From Bacillota bacterium (GTDB lineage Bacteria; Bacillota; Clostridia; Saccharofermentanales; DTU023): DNA of 43,992 nucleotides. Location: the NCBI GenBank assembly GCA_029570375.1, contig JAKPXB010000012.1, positions 1 to 43,992 of the forward strand. The letters are read 5' to 3'. The notes below the pieces were generated by a model that saw only the letters and a list, made by a program, of their open reading frames with translations, had not been told where the DNA came from and did not search any database. The number at the start of each line of letters is the position of its first letter. Position 1 is the first letter of the stretch. Positions 34,180 to 42,600 of this stretch are shown piece after piece. A program made the translations under genes and the position numbers.

Positions 34180-35469
34180 ATGCAAACAGGAAAACAGCCG
34201 GATGCTTCCGCCTCCATGCATTCTAAAGCGCCGAAGCGCTTTGTCTACAGATTGTATTTAGCGGTTACATGGGTTTTCATGAAACTTATTTATCGCGTGC
34301 GCTTTATTCGCGATAAGCGCATTTCTTCGGAGCGCGGCCCCTATTTCATTGTCGGCAATCATGTGTCTTATCTCGACCCCGTTCTCTGTCTGCTTTCGCT
34401 GAACCGGCTGGCCGTCCGTTTTGTCGCGGGCGAGGAAGTTGTGAGCGGGAAGATGCTGAGAATTCTGCTCGCTCCTCTTTCCGTCATCCATATCAAACCG
34501 TTTCGCGTCAATTACTCGACGACGCGCGAGATAATCGAGTCGATCAAATCCGGCATTTCTGTCGCTCTCTTTCCTGAAACACAGCGCTCCATATCCGGAG
34601 ACATGACGCCATTCGGTTTGAGTACCGCGAAACTGATCAAGCATCTCCGTGTTCCCGTCGCGTCTGCTTTTTCGCGGGGCGGTTATCTCGGATGGCCTCG
34701 ATGGGCGAAGATATTCCGCCCCGGGCACATTGAGATGGAGACGACCCTTCTTTTTACGAAAGAAGAGACAGAAAAGCTGCCGCTCCATGAAATACAGCGC
34801 CGTCTCGAAAAAGCCCTGGCAACGGAAGATTACGCATGGCAGCTGAACCGCCGGCATCCTGTCAGGTATTTCTCTTTCAAACCGGCGGCGGGATTAGCGA
34901 AAATCTGTCACTGGTGTCCCGTCTGCGACAAGCCGCTTTCTATGGAAAGCAGAAAGCGTACCCTCCGCTGCGTTAACTGTGGCCAGACATTCCGTCTCGA
35001 CGCCTCCGGATTCTTCAGCGCCTCTCCGGGGTCGCGCCCGGTGTTTGATCACCCGCTCGAATTCGCGCGATGGCAGCGCCGGCGGCTGTTGAAAGCCTTT
35101 GAGGAAGGACAGGAGATATCGGATCGATGCCGTCTTGAATTTCACGAGACCATCGGGCAGGGTATAACCCCGCCTGAAAGACGCTCACTGCAAGGCATCG
35201 GCAGGATCGTAAAAGACGGGCTTCTTTTCGAGGATGATGACCGCGGAAAAATCTTCTTCCCCCTCGGGGAAACGCCGTCGCTCTATACGATGATCGGTCT
35301 TTATGCCGACGTTCTGTCGGACAAATACCTTTGGCGGCTGTATCCGGAATCGGAAGGGTTCACGTCATTGCTGACTGACTGCGCGCGTTCCATATGGGAG
35401 CACCGGAACGGTTCCGCCTTGCGCGCGGTCGCCGAAGTGAGCTCACCCGTATCGGTCTGTACCGGATAA
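34180..35469 (+). CDS. plsC: PlsC-type acyltransferase with zinc-ribbon C-terminal domain
   Basis: The N-terminal half (about 20-235) is a lysophospholipid acyltransferase domain with a membrane-associated start, the catalytic NHVSYLDP motif (His61, Asp66) and FPETQRSISGD. Such enzymes acylate 1-acylglycerol 3-phosphate in phospholipid synthesis. The second half is unusual: a zinc ribbon (Cys243, Cys246, Cys249, Cys264, Cys267) and about 150 further residues of unknown fold, making 429 residues instead of the usual 200-250. GGAG lies 7-8 nt before the ATG. It is divergent from the Yip1-like gene. Confidence 0.87.
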   Translation: MQTGKQPDASASMHSKAPKRFVYRLYLAVTWVFMKLIYRVRFIRDKRISSERGPYFIVGNHVSYLDPVLCLLSLNRLAVRFVAGEEVVSGKMLRILLAPLSVIHIKPFRVNYSTTREIIESIKSGISVALFPETQRSISGDMTPFGLSTAKLIKHLRVPVASAFSRGGYLGWPRWAKIFRPGHIEMETTLLFTKEETEKLPLHEIQRRLEKALATEDYAWQLNRRHPVRYFSFKPAAGLAKICHWCPVCDKPLSMESRKRTLRCVNCGQTFRLDASGFFSASPGSRPVFDHPLEFARWQRRRLLKAFEEGQEISDRCRLEFHETIGQGITPPERRSLQGIGRIVKDGLLFEDDDRGKIFFPLGETPSLYTMIGLYADVLSDKYLWRLYPESEGFTSLLTDCARSIWEHRNGSALRAVAEVSSPVSVCTG

Positions 35470-35840
35470 TATTCATAATAATTCACGTATCGGCATGATC
35501 TGCCGAAGCCTGCTGACGCGCCCGCGTTCCGATTCAGGCTTTCGGGGAAGTGAAAAAACAGGGGAGCGCGACGGTTCAAATTCTTCAGTTCTATCGGAAT
35601 AAGAGCGGGTTTATTGGGATTGTTACGGTACGGGAAAGTTTTTTGACATCTTTTCTTCCCTTTGAATTCCGCTCTTTTCTCCCAGCCAAAACGGGGGCAG
35701 TACGCGATATTTAAATTTTCTTTCTCTTTGCATTTATTTGTGGTATCCTTTATTTATTCAAAACCGATTCATTGTGGACGCAGCCTTTGAATAAAGGTGA
35801 GAGGATCGTTTGTTCTATTTTCGTTAAGGAGGATAGCCAA
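35470..35840 (+). promoter_or_regulatory. Intergenic region and leader of the V-ATPase operon
   Basis: No gene is seen in this 371-nt stretch. A structured element at 35503-35545 pairs CCGAAGCCTG with CAGGCTTTCGG (one bulge), with an inner ACGC/GCGT helix. An extended -10 element TGG-TATCCT (35741-35749) is the best promoter, without a good -35. A perfect TTGACA at 35643-35648 has no suitable -10 partner. AAGGAGG at about 35826-35832 is the ribosome binding site of the first ATPase gene. Confidence 0.5.
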
Positions 35841-36161
35841 TTGCCTGACCGCGATTTTCTGGAAGAGATCATAGAAACAGAAGCAGAAGCAGCAAGGCGC
35901 CTTCAGGATGTGCGCGAGAAAGCACAGGTTGAGCGACAGCTCGCGCGCCAAAAAGCGAACGAGTTAATTGAGAAGGCTTACAGTGAGGCTGCGTCAATCC
36001 GGCAAAATGCACTCGATGAAGCGGAACGCACGTATTCACAGATTGTATCGGGAAGCTTATCGGATACGGAACTCGGGCATGACGCTCTTTATGAAGATAA
36101 ACTCTCACACGCGGCCGATGAACTAGCGGAAAGGATTGTCTGTCTCCTTGAGCATCGTTAA
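35841..36161 (+). CDS. ntpF: V-type ATPase peripheral stalk coiled-coil subunit
   Basis: This 106-residue, highly charged helical protein (EEIIETEAEAARRLQDVREK and on to about residue 70) matches the small coiled-coil stalk subunit (NtpF in E. hirae, called G or H elsewhere) that pairs with subunit E to hold the catalytic head. The start is taken as TTG 35841, because AAGGAGG lies 8 nt upstream; an earlier in-frame ATG at 35772 has no ribosome binding site. Identification depends partly on its place as first gene of the operon. Confidence 0.85.
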   Translation: MPDRDFLEEIIETEAEAARRLQDVREKAQVERQLARQKANELIEKAYSEAASIRQNALDEAERTYSQIVSGSLSDTELGHDALYEDKLSHAADELAERIVCLLEHR

Positions 36162-36162
36162 G

Positions 36163-38160
36163 ATGAAAAAACTGATCATCCTCGGCATGCATGAGGATCG
36201 GGACAGTGTACTGGACGCGCTTATGCGGCTGGGCGGTGTTGAGATCATTGAGGACAAAACCGGTGACGAGTCATCCTCCCGTTCCATGTCATACGCCTCC
36301 GGTACCGACAGACGCGCCCGCCTGAAGAGGGCGATCGAAACTCTCTCGGCGCGTTTCCCTGAGGCGAGGCGTATTGTCGGGAAAAAGCACATCGTCTCCG
36401 AAGAATCTTTTTCTTTTTCGGAGGAAGACGAGCGCCATGTGGAATCGCTGCTCGGGCAGTATGAAGCATTGCTCCGCGAAGAGGAATCACTCACTCTTTC
36501 ACTGAATGTCCTGAAAGAGCAAAAGGCACAGCTCGCCCCCTGGCTCGGTATTCCTCTGGATCTGACTGTCAGAAAAACAGATAGAACGACTCTTATATTC
36601 GGGGTATTCCGGGATAGCACGGCATTTGATTCATTTGATCGCGATATCGCGCGCGAGCTGCCCCTGGCGTCTGTTTTTATGTTAGAAGACGGGGCAAGGT
36701 TCCCGGCGAAAGTGGTGATCGTTACACTCGATGATCAGCTGCCCCGTATCCGTGCCAGGCTTGCCGCGGCAGATTTTAACGAGATTCCGGACCTGCCTTT
36801 TGCCGGTTCAGCGGATCAGACGATGGCTGTACTCGAAGAGGAATCAACCAGGAAGGAAGAACAGCTCCTGGCTGCTCGTAATCGATTGCAGGAGATAGCG
36901 GCTGACCTGCCGCTTCTGATGACTTACCACGATTTCCTCCTCGTCCGTTCAGACAGAGTTCTCGCGAGTAAAAAAATCCACGATATGAGCTATACGTTTT
37001 TTATCAAAGGATGGGTGCCGGAGAGCGACGCAGAGCGTATCGGGCAGCAGCTCGCGGATCAATTCAATATCGTCTATGTGACCAGAGAGGCCGAAGAGGG
37101 TGAGGAAACACCGGTCAAATTAAAGAATAACCGCTTCATCAGCGCTTTTAACGTGGTGTTGGAAATGTACGGAGCGCCGAGCAGCCATGAGTCCGACCCC
37201 ATGCCTGTTATGGCCCCATGCTATATGGTTCTGTTTGGCATGATGCTGAGCGATGTCGGTTACGGATTGATGCTCGTGGCGCTTGCCGCGTTCATGCTCT
37301 TCAAAAAGAAAGTGGAAGGGAACGTAAAACAGATCTGTTCCCTGCTGTTCTTTTCGGGGATATCTTCGATTGTCTGGGGGTTCATGTTCGGTGGCTTTTT
37401 CGGGGACATGATCACGGCTGTCACGCAGGGGAAGGCAAATTTCCCGACACTCTGGTTTAATCCCATGGATTCGCCGACGAAACTTCTTCTGTTCTGTATG
37501 GTTTTCGGGGTTATCCACCTCTTTTTCGGTATGACGCTCAAGATCAGGAATGAGAAACTGAAGGGGAATCTGATGGGCGGCCTGGGCGTGACAGTGCCGT
37601 GGTATCTGATTATCCCCGCGCTCGGACTCATCCTCGGCAAGGGGGCGATAACGAGTGATCCCGGGACTGCGGCGCTGCTCGGTGAAATCGGGAAATGGAT
37701 GGCTCTGGCGGGTGTCGCCTTTGCGCTGATCTTTGCCGGCCACGGAATTAAAAATCCATTCAAACGCCTTTTAAAAGGGTTGGGTGCTCTTTACGGGGTT
37801 ACTTCGTGGCTGAGCGATATTCTGTCCTATTCGAGGATTCTGGCTCTTGTGCTCGCCACGAGCGTGATCGCGACGGTCGTCAATATGCTGGGTTCGATGT
37901 TTGGGCAGAATGTCCTGGGCTATATCGCTTTTGCCGCCGTCGGGGTGCTTGGGCATACACTAAACTTGGGGCTTTCGGCCCTCTCCGCTTTTGTCCATTC
38001 GAGCCGTCTCCAGTATGTCGAAATGTTCGGCAAATTCTTTGAAGGCGGGGGTTCGTTCTGGGATCCGCTTCGTCGTAAGACGGATTATATAAAGATTGTA
38101 GATAAAACAAGCATGCCGCTCCCTCAGGAAAAAGCCGTCAGAGGCGCGGAGCGCACGTAA
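36163..38160 (+). CDS. ntpI: V-type ATPase membrane subunit I (a-subunit)
   Basis: The 665-residue protein has a soluble coiled N-terminal half (about 1-350) linked to the stalks and a C-terminal half of seven to eight membrane helices (from MPVMAPCYMVLFGMMLSDVG on) that forms the ion half-channels with the c-ring. The essential arginine is probably in the YSRILALVLATSVIATVVN helix. The ATG at 36163 is 1 nt after the ntpF stop; an upstream in-frame TTG (36136) overlaps ntpF and lacks spacing for its Shine-Dalgarno site. Confidence 0.93.
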   Translation: MKKLIILGMHEDRDSVLDALMRLGGVEIIEDKTGDESSSRSMSYASGTDRRARLKRAIETLSARFPEARRIVGKKHIVSEESFSFSEEDERHVESLLGQYEALLREEESLTLSLNVLKEQKAQLAPWLGIPLDLTVRKTDRTTLIFGVFRDSTAFDSFDRDIARELPLASVFMLEDGARFPAKVVIVTLDDQLPRIRARLAAADFNEIPDLPFAGSADQTMAVLEEESTRKEEQLLAARNRLQEIAADLPLLMTYHDFLLVRSDRVLASKKIHDMSYTFFIKGWVPESDAERIGQQLADQFNIVYVTREAEEGEETPVKLKNNRFISAFNVVLEMYGAPSSHESDPMPVMAPCYMVLFGMMLSDVGYGLMLVALAAFMLFKKKVEGNVKQICSLLFFSGISSIVWGFMFGGFFGDMITAVTQGKANFPTLWFNPMDSPTKLLLFCMVFGVIHLFFGMTLKIRNEKLKGNLMGGLGVTVPWYLIIPALGLILGKGAITSDPGTAALLGEIGKWMALAGVAFALIFAGHGIKNPFKRLLKGLGALYGVTSWLSDILSYSRILALVLATSVIATVVNMLGSMFGQNVLGYIAFAAVGVLGHTLNLGLSALSAFVHSSRLQYVEMFGKFFEGGGSFWDPLRRKTDYIKIVDKTSMPLPQEKAVRGAERT

Positions 38161-38162
38161 AA

Positions 38163-38242
38163 GGGAGACAGCCATGGCTGTCTTCTGAGAAGTTCCCCGC
38201 CCGATGTGGGGAATATAATGATCAGTCAATTGAATGATTGAC
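38163..38242 (+). other. Three consecutive hairpins between ntpI and ntpK
   Basis: Three inverted repeats follow each other: the perfect palindrome GACAGCCATGGCTGTC (38167-38182), TTCCCC/GGGGAA (38193-38198 with 38208-38213) and GTCAAT/ATTGAC (38225-38230 with 38237-38242). They fill the only gap of about 100 nt inside the operon, just before the c-subunit gene, and suggest mRNA processing or stabilisation to raise c-subunit output. Confidence 0.6.
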
Positions 38243-38259
38243 GTATTTGGAGGAAAACA

Positions 38260-38736
38260 ATGTCACATTTCATGGGTCCACTTCTGGTCTCGCTGGCGGC
38301 GACGATGGCCGCTATGCTCCCCGGTTACGCGTCCGCCAAGGTGGTGAGCAGGCTGGGACAGGCCGCCACCGGCATTCTGGCGGAAGATCCCTCTCTTTTC
38401 GGGAAACTTGTTATTCTGCAGGCACTCCCCGGCACGCAGGGGATCTACGGCCTTCTCGGATGGTTTATTATCATGAACCAGTCCGGGATGATGGCAGGTA
38501 ATACGGAAATCAGTCTTCAGCAAGCTCTTTTGTTTCTTCTCGCCGCGCTGCCGATTTCCGTAATCGGATTCCTGTCCGCTTTTCATCAGGGGAAAGTGGC
38601 GGAAAGCGGCATGGCGCTGCTGACCAAACAGCCGCAGACGAGCGGAAACTCGATCGTTCTCGCCGTCATGGTCGAGACGTACGCCATTCTCGCCCTTCTC
38701 GCATCCATCCTCGGCGCACTTAGCATAACTGTGTGA
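38260..38736 (+). CDS. ntpK: V-type ATPase subunit K (c-ring proteolipid), Na+-type
   Basis: This 158-residue, four-helix proteolipid forms the rotor ring. Compared with E. hirae NtpK, the sodium ligands are preserved: LPGTQGIYG (Thr59, Gln60), HQGKV (Gln110) and VMVETYAIL (Glu139). As in NtpK, the first hairpin lacks its own carboxylate, so each four-helix unit carries one ion site. GGAGG precedes the ATG. Sodium coupling is inferred from these residues. Confidence 0.94.
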   Translation: MSHFMGPLLVSLAATMAAMLPGYASAKVVSRLGQAATGILAEDPSLFGKLVILQALPGTQGIYGLLGWFIIMNQSGMMAGNTEISLQQALLFLLAALPISVIGFLSAFHQGKVAESGMALLTKQPQTSGNSIVLAVMVETYAILALLASILGALSITV

Positions 38737-38773
38737 TCCTGTCATATCGCTCTTTTGAAACGGGGTGCTAGAG

Positions 38774-39361
38774 GTGGAAGGAATCGAGAGAATCAAAAAC
38801 CATATCCTGGCGGAAACCGATCGCTCTGTTCGAACCATTGAGGAAGAGACGCGTCAATTTGTCGAAAAAGAAGCGCTTGACAGCGAAGAGCAGAGCCGAC
38901 GTATTCTTTCAGCCGCGATCGAACGTTCAGAACAGGACGCCGGCCTCCTGGTCAAGCGGGCTGAAAGCCTCGCAGACGCGGAGCGGCGGAAAAGAGGTCT
39001 CGCCAGCAAACAGAAAATTGTTGACGAAGTAATAGCGCGGGCGCTCGGGAAGCTTTCTGCGCAGCCGGAAGAGACGCGCGCCGCGCGCTATGCCGGCTTG
39101 ATCCATGCCCTAAACATTGAAGAAGGCGTGATCACGCTCTCCGGGGACGAACAGACATCCGTGGGCGGCGCGCTTCTCGCGGCTCTCCCGGCCGGGCGGT
39201 TTTCGATCGCCGAGGAGGCCGGGAACTTCTCCGGAGGTCTGATCGTTAAGCACGGGCGGGTACAGGATAACCTGACGTATGACCTGATCATCCGTGATCA
39301 TCGCCCGGAACTTGCCAGGCTTGTGCTCGATATAGTAGAAAATCCCGGCGTTTCGGAGTAA
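38774..39361 (+). CDS. ntpE: V-type ATPase subunit E (peripheral stalk)
   Basis: The 195-residue protein has a long N-terminal coiled helix (EGIERIKNHILAETDRSVRT to about residue 85) and a globular C-terminal domain (SGDEQTSVGGALLAAL; GGLIVKHGRVQDNLTYDLIIRDH), the usual E subunit layout. It joins subunit G/H to form the stator. Two GTG codons are possible starts, 38765 and 38774; 38774 is preferred because GGGGTG lies 6 nt upstream and the product MEGIERI is typical of the family. Confidence 0.9.
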   Translation: MEGIERIKNHILAETDRSVRTIEEETRQFVEKEALDSEEQSRRILSAAIERSEQDAGLLVKRAESLADAERRKRGLASKQKIVDEVIARALGKLSAQPEETRAARYAGLIHALNIEEGVITLSGDEQTSVGGALLAALPAGRFSIAEEAGNFSGGLIVKHGRVQDNLTYDLIIRDHRPELARLVLDIVENPGVSE

Positions 39362-39365
39362 TCGA

Positions 39366-40415
39366 ATGAGTACAGTGGCAAAACCCCGCGACATCCTGAT
39401 CCCCGCTATTGAGACACAGCGATTTGGTTCGTGGGTTCACGCGTCGGGCAGAATTTGGGTGCTCGAAAAAGATCTGCTAGGGCGATCGGGACTCGACCGC
39501 CTGTACGCTGCCGCTTCCTTTGACGAAATCCGCGGGTTGCTGCTGGAACATCGTTACCCGCAGAAAGACACACTCCATGAAATGCTGCAGGCCGAAGCAG
39601 CCTCGCTGTATGAGTTTCTGGAAGAAGCCGCGCCGGATGACGGGTACCGGGCAGCCCTTCTGCTGCCGGCGGACGCGCACAACTTGCGCGTTATGCTGAG
39701 GGAGAGTCTGCACGGGGAGAAAGCACACAGTTACCGATCGCTCGAAAAACTAGTGAAGCAGCCGTCCCTGATCAATCCTGAGACGCTCTGGCGCGCCCTT
39801 GTCTCCCGGGAGAGAGAGGTGGCGCTGCCTCCGTGGCTTCAAGCGGCTGCTGACCGCGCGCGCGAAGCATATGCGGAGCAGTATGACGCGGTGTCGATCG
39901 ATTTATCTGTCGAGCGCGATTTCCATGACATGCTCCGCCTGATCGCATCTAAGACCAGAAACGAATGGTTTGAGACTTATTTTACGATGGTCCGTGATCT
40001 CACGAATCTTGAGACGCTCCTGAGGTGCCGGCTGCGGCGGTGTAACGAATCGCTTTATGCCGCGAGTCTTCTCTCCGATGGCGCGGTGACGAAAGACCAG
40101 TGGCTGGCGTTATTCCAGGGCGGTGAGAGCGATATCGCCATACAGCTGGAAGCGACGCCCTACCGCGCGATGACCGCATTTGTCGCTTCTTACGGTGAAA
40201 GGGGCGTCGCGGCGGCATTTTCCCGTGAGCGCGATCTTCTCCTTTACAGGCATCTGTCGTCGGGTTCGAAACAACTGTCCAGCGCGGAGCGCGTCCTGTC
40301 GTATATCATGGCACGCGAGGTGGAGATTCGGAATATAAGAATCATGATGTCCGCTCTCAGCGATACTCTCTCCGGAGCGGAATACACGGTTTTGCGGCGC
40401 GATTATATGGAGTGA
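39366..40415 (+). CDS. ntpC: V-type ATPase subunit C (central-stalk adaptor, d-type)
   Basis: The 349-residue protein belongs to the subunit C family that connects the central rotor shaft to the c-ring. Features include the N-terminal VHASGRIWVLEKDLLGRSGLDRLYAA, the middle AYAEQYDAVSIDLSVERDFHDML and the C-terminal IMAREVEIRNIRIMMSAL, the latter highly typical. It lies 4 nt after ntpE, with GGAG 7 nt before the ATG. Confidence 0.93.
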   Translation: MSTVAKPRDILIPAIETQRFGSWVHASGRIWVLEKDLLGRSGLDRLYAAASFDEIRGLLLEHRYPQKDTLHEMLQAEAASLYEFLEEAAPDDGYRAALLLPADAHNLRVMLRESLHGEKAHSYRSLEKLVKQPSLINPETLWRALVSREREVALPPWLQAAADRAREAYAEQYDAVSIDLSVERDFHDMLRLIASKTRNEWFETYFTMVRDLTNLETLLRCRLRRCNESLYAASLLSDGAVTKDQWLALFQGGESDIAIQLEATPYRAMTAFVASYGERGVAAAFSRERDLLLYRHLSSGSKQLSSAERVLSYIMAREVEIRNIRIMMSALSDTLSGAEYTVLRRDYME

Positions 40416-40425
40416 AAACCGGCAA

Positions 40426-40785
40426 ATGGGGAATGAACGCATAGAACAGCGAGTCGGTGTCATCGGTGATTGGGAGAGCATTGCGGGATTCCGCGCGCTC
40501 GGGTTGTCTGTCGCGGAAGCTGCGACAGCCGATGAAGCGGAAAAAATTTTGAAAACATGGGCAGAGGAAGGGTACGCCGTTATATTCGTGACGGAAATAC
40601 TGGCAAAGGCCATGGGCAGCCGCCTCAAAGAATGGCGGCTTCAATACCTGCCGGCCGTGATTATAATCCCTTCAGCCGGTCTCGAACCTTTCCTTGGGCG
40701 TCACCAGCTGAGATCAACGATTCAGAAAGCGACGGGTATCGATTTGATCGGCCAGCGCGAAAAGACTCTGCGTGACAGTATGTAA
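40426..40785 (+). CDS. ntpG: V-type ATPase subunit F (rotor shaft)
   Basis: This 119-residue protein shows the F subunit pattern: [20 protein letters not shown] near the N-terminus, [17 protein letters not shown], and [10 protein letters not shown] followed by a C-terminal helix. It binds subunit D in the central stalk. The E. hirae name for this subunit is NtpG. It lies 10 nt after ntpC and 28 nt before ntpA. Confidence 0.92.
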   Translation: MGNERIEQRVGVIGDWESIAGFRALGLSVAEAATADEAEKILKTWAEEGYAVIFVTEILAKAMGSRLKEWRLQYLPAVIIIPSAGLEPFLGRHQLRSTIQKATGIDLIGQREKTLRDSM

Positions 40786-40813
40786 AGACAGCAATAGACA
40801 AGAGGAGTCATCC

Positions 40814-42586
40814 ATGAATAAGAGCAGTCAGGGTCAAGTGGTAAAGGTTTCCGGTCCGCTGGTCATCGCGAAGGGCATGCGTGACGCGGATATGTTCGAT
40901 GTGGTCGAGGTCTCCGAGAACCGTTTGATCGGCGAGATCATCGAAATGCACGGAGACGAAGCTTCCATACAGGTCTACGAGGAGACAGCGGGACTGGGAC
41001 CCGGTGAGATTGTCGTCTCAAGGGGGACGCCTCTTTCTGTTGAACTCGGCCCCGGCCTGATCGGCGAGATATTCGACGGCATTCAGAGACCGCTTGAAAC
41101 ACTGGTCGCAGCGGAAGGCGACCGCATCACGCGCGGCGCTTACTCGCCCGCGCTCAACCGCGAAAAAGTATGGGATTTCTCAGCGATATGCCAAGCCGGC
41201 GACCGCGTCTCAGGTGGGGACATCATCGGTGTCGTTCAGGAGACAGAGATCCTCGAACACCGCGTGATGATTCCGCCGGGGAAAGCGGGAACACTGTGTG
41301 AGATTCAGTCAGGCCGTTACAGGGTATCGGATGTGATCGCGGTACTCGAAAACGACCGCGGGGAGCGCGAGGACATTACGCTGATGCAGCGCTGGCCGGT
41401 GCGTATCGGACGCCCTTATATCGAAAAGAAATCTCCGACAGCTCCGCTGTTTACCGGGCAGAGGACGATTGACACCTTCTTCCCTGTCGCGAAAGGCGGC
41501 ACGGCAGCTGTTCCCGGACCGTTCGGCAGCGGTAAAACAGTGATTCAGCACCAGCTGGCGAAATGGGCGGAAGCGGACGTGGTCGTCTATATCGGCTGCG
41601 GAGAGCGTGGCAATGAGATGACGGATGTTCTGATGGAATTCCCCGAACTGCTCGACCCGAAATCAGGTTATTCCCTGCTGAAACGCACCATCCTTATCGC
41701 CAATACTTCCGATATGCCCGTTGCCGCCCGTGAAGCATCGATCTATACAGGGATTACGATTGCAGAATATTTCCGTGATATGGGCTATTCTGTTTCGCTG
41801 ATGGCGGACTCGACATCGAGATGGGCTGAGGCGCTCCGCGAAATGTCCGGACGTCTGGAGGAAATGCCCGGTGAGGAAGGGTATCCCGCTTATCTTGGTT
41901 CGCGGCTCGCGAGTTTCTATGAGAGGGCCGGCATCGTCCGCTGCCTCAGCAGCGGCGATCAGGAGCGAATCGGCATTCTGACAGCCATCGGCGCCGTTTC
42001 TCCGCCGGGCGGCGACCTCTCGGATCCTGTTGCGCAATCGACACTGCGTATTGTCCAGGTTTTCTGGAGTCTTGACTCCAATCTGGCTTACCGGCGTCAC
42101 TTCCCGGCGATCAACTGGCTGACGAGCTATTCCCTCTACCAGGCGAAAGTCGACGCATGGCTCAACGACAACATCACGCCGGATTTCAGCGGGCTTCGTC
42201 TGGACGCGATGACGCTTCTGCAGGAGGAATCGGAACTTGAGGAAATTGTCCGCCTGATCGGTCAGGATGCTCTGTCAGACTCTGACCGGCTCAAACTTGA
42301 ATCAGCGCGTTCGCTCCGTGAAGACTTTCTTCACCAGAATTCTTTCGACGAGGTAGATACATATACGTCAATGAACAAACAAATCAAGATGTTATCTCTC
42401 GTGATGCATTTCTACTATGAGGCGCAAAAAGCGCTCGCGCACGGAGTGGATATTGACAGAATACTCGGCCTTCCGATACGTGAGGAGATTGCCCGTTTCA
42501 GGTATGTGCCCGAGCATGAGACCGATCGCTGGTATGTCCAGCGCAGTGAACAGCTGGTTCAGGAATTGAGTGAACTGTCGGATTAG
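40814..42586 (+). CDS. ntpA: V-type ATPase catalytic subunit A
   Basis: The 590-residue catalytic subunit has Walker A GPFGSGKT (235-242), the glutamate-bearing GCGERGNEM near residue 265, and [20 protein letters not shown] followed by [17 protein letters not shown]. The non-homologous insertion typical of V/A-type A subunits lies before the Walker region. The start at 40814 has AGAGGAG 6-7 nt upstream; the in-frame ATG at 40772 overlaps ntpG and lacks such a site. It hydrolyses or makes ATP at the interface with subunit B. Confidence 0.96.
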   Translation: MNKSSQGQVVKVSGPLVIAKGMRDADMFDVVEVSENRLIGEIIEMHGDEASIQVYEETAGLGPGEIVVSRGTPLSVELGPGLIGEIFDGIQRPLETLVAAEGDRITRGAYSPALNREKVWDFSAICQAGDRVSGGDIIGVVQETEILEHRVMIPPGKAGTLCEIQSGRYRVSDVIAVLENDRGEREDITLMQRWPVRIGRPYIEKKSPTAPLFTGQRTIDTFFPVAKGGTAAVPGPFGSGKTVIQHQLAKWAEADVVVYIGCGERGNEMTDVLMEFPELLDPKSGYSLLKRTILIANTSDMPVAAREASIYTGITIAEYFRDMGYSVSLMADSTSRWAEALREMSGRLEEMPGEEGYPAYLGSRLASFYERAGIVRCLSSGDQERIGILTAIGAVSPPGGDLSDPVAQSTLRIVQVFWSLDSNLAYRRHFPAINWLTSYSLYQAKVDAWLNDNITPDFSGLRLDAMTLLQEESELEEIVRLIGQDALSDSDRLKLESARSLREDFLHQNSFDEVDTYTSMNKQIKMLSLVMHFYYEAQKALAHGVDIDRILGLPIREEIARFRYVPEHETDRWYVQRSEQLVQELSELSD

Positions 42587-42600
42587 GAACGGAGTCAGAT

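Noticed and set aside
35643-35648. Perfect TTGACA as the main V-ATPase promoter -35 box
   Set aside because: No acceptable -10 hexamer occurs 15-19 bp downstream.
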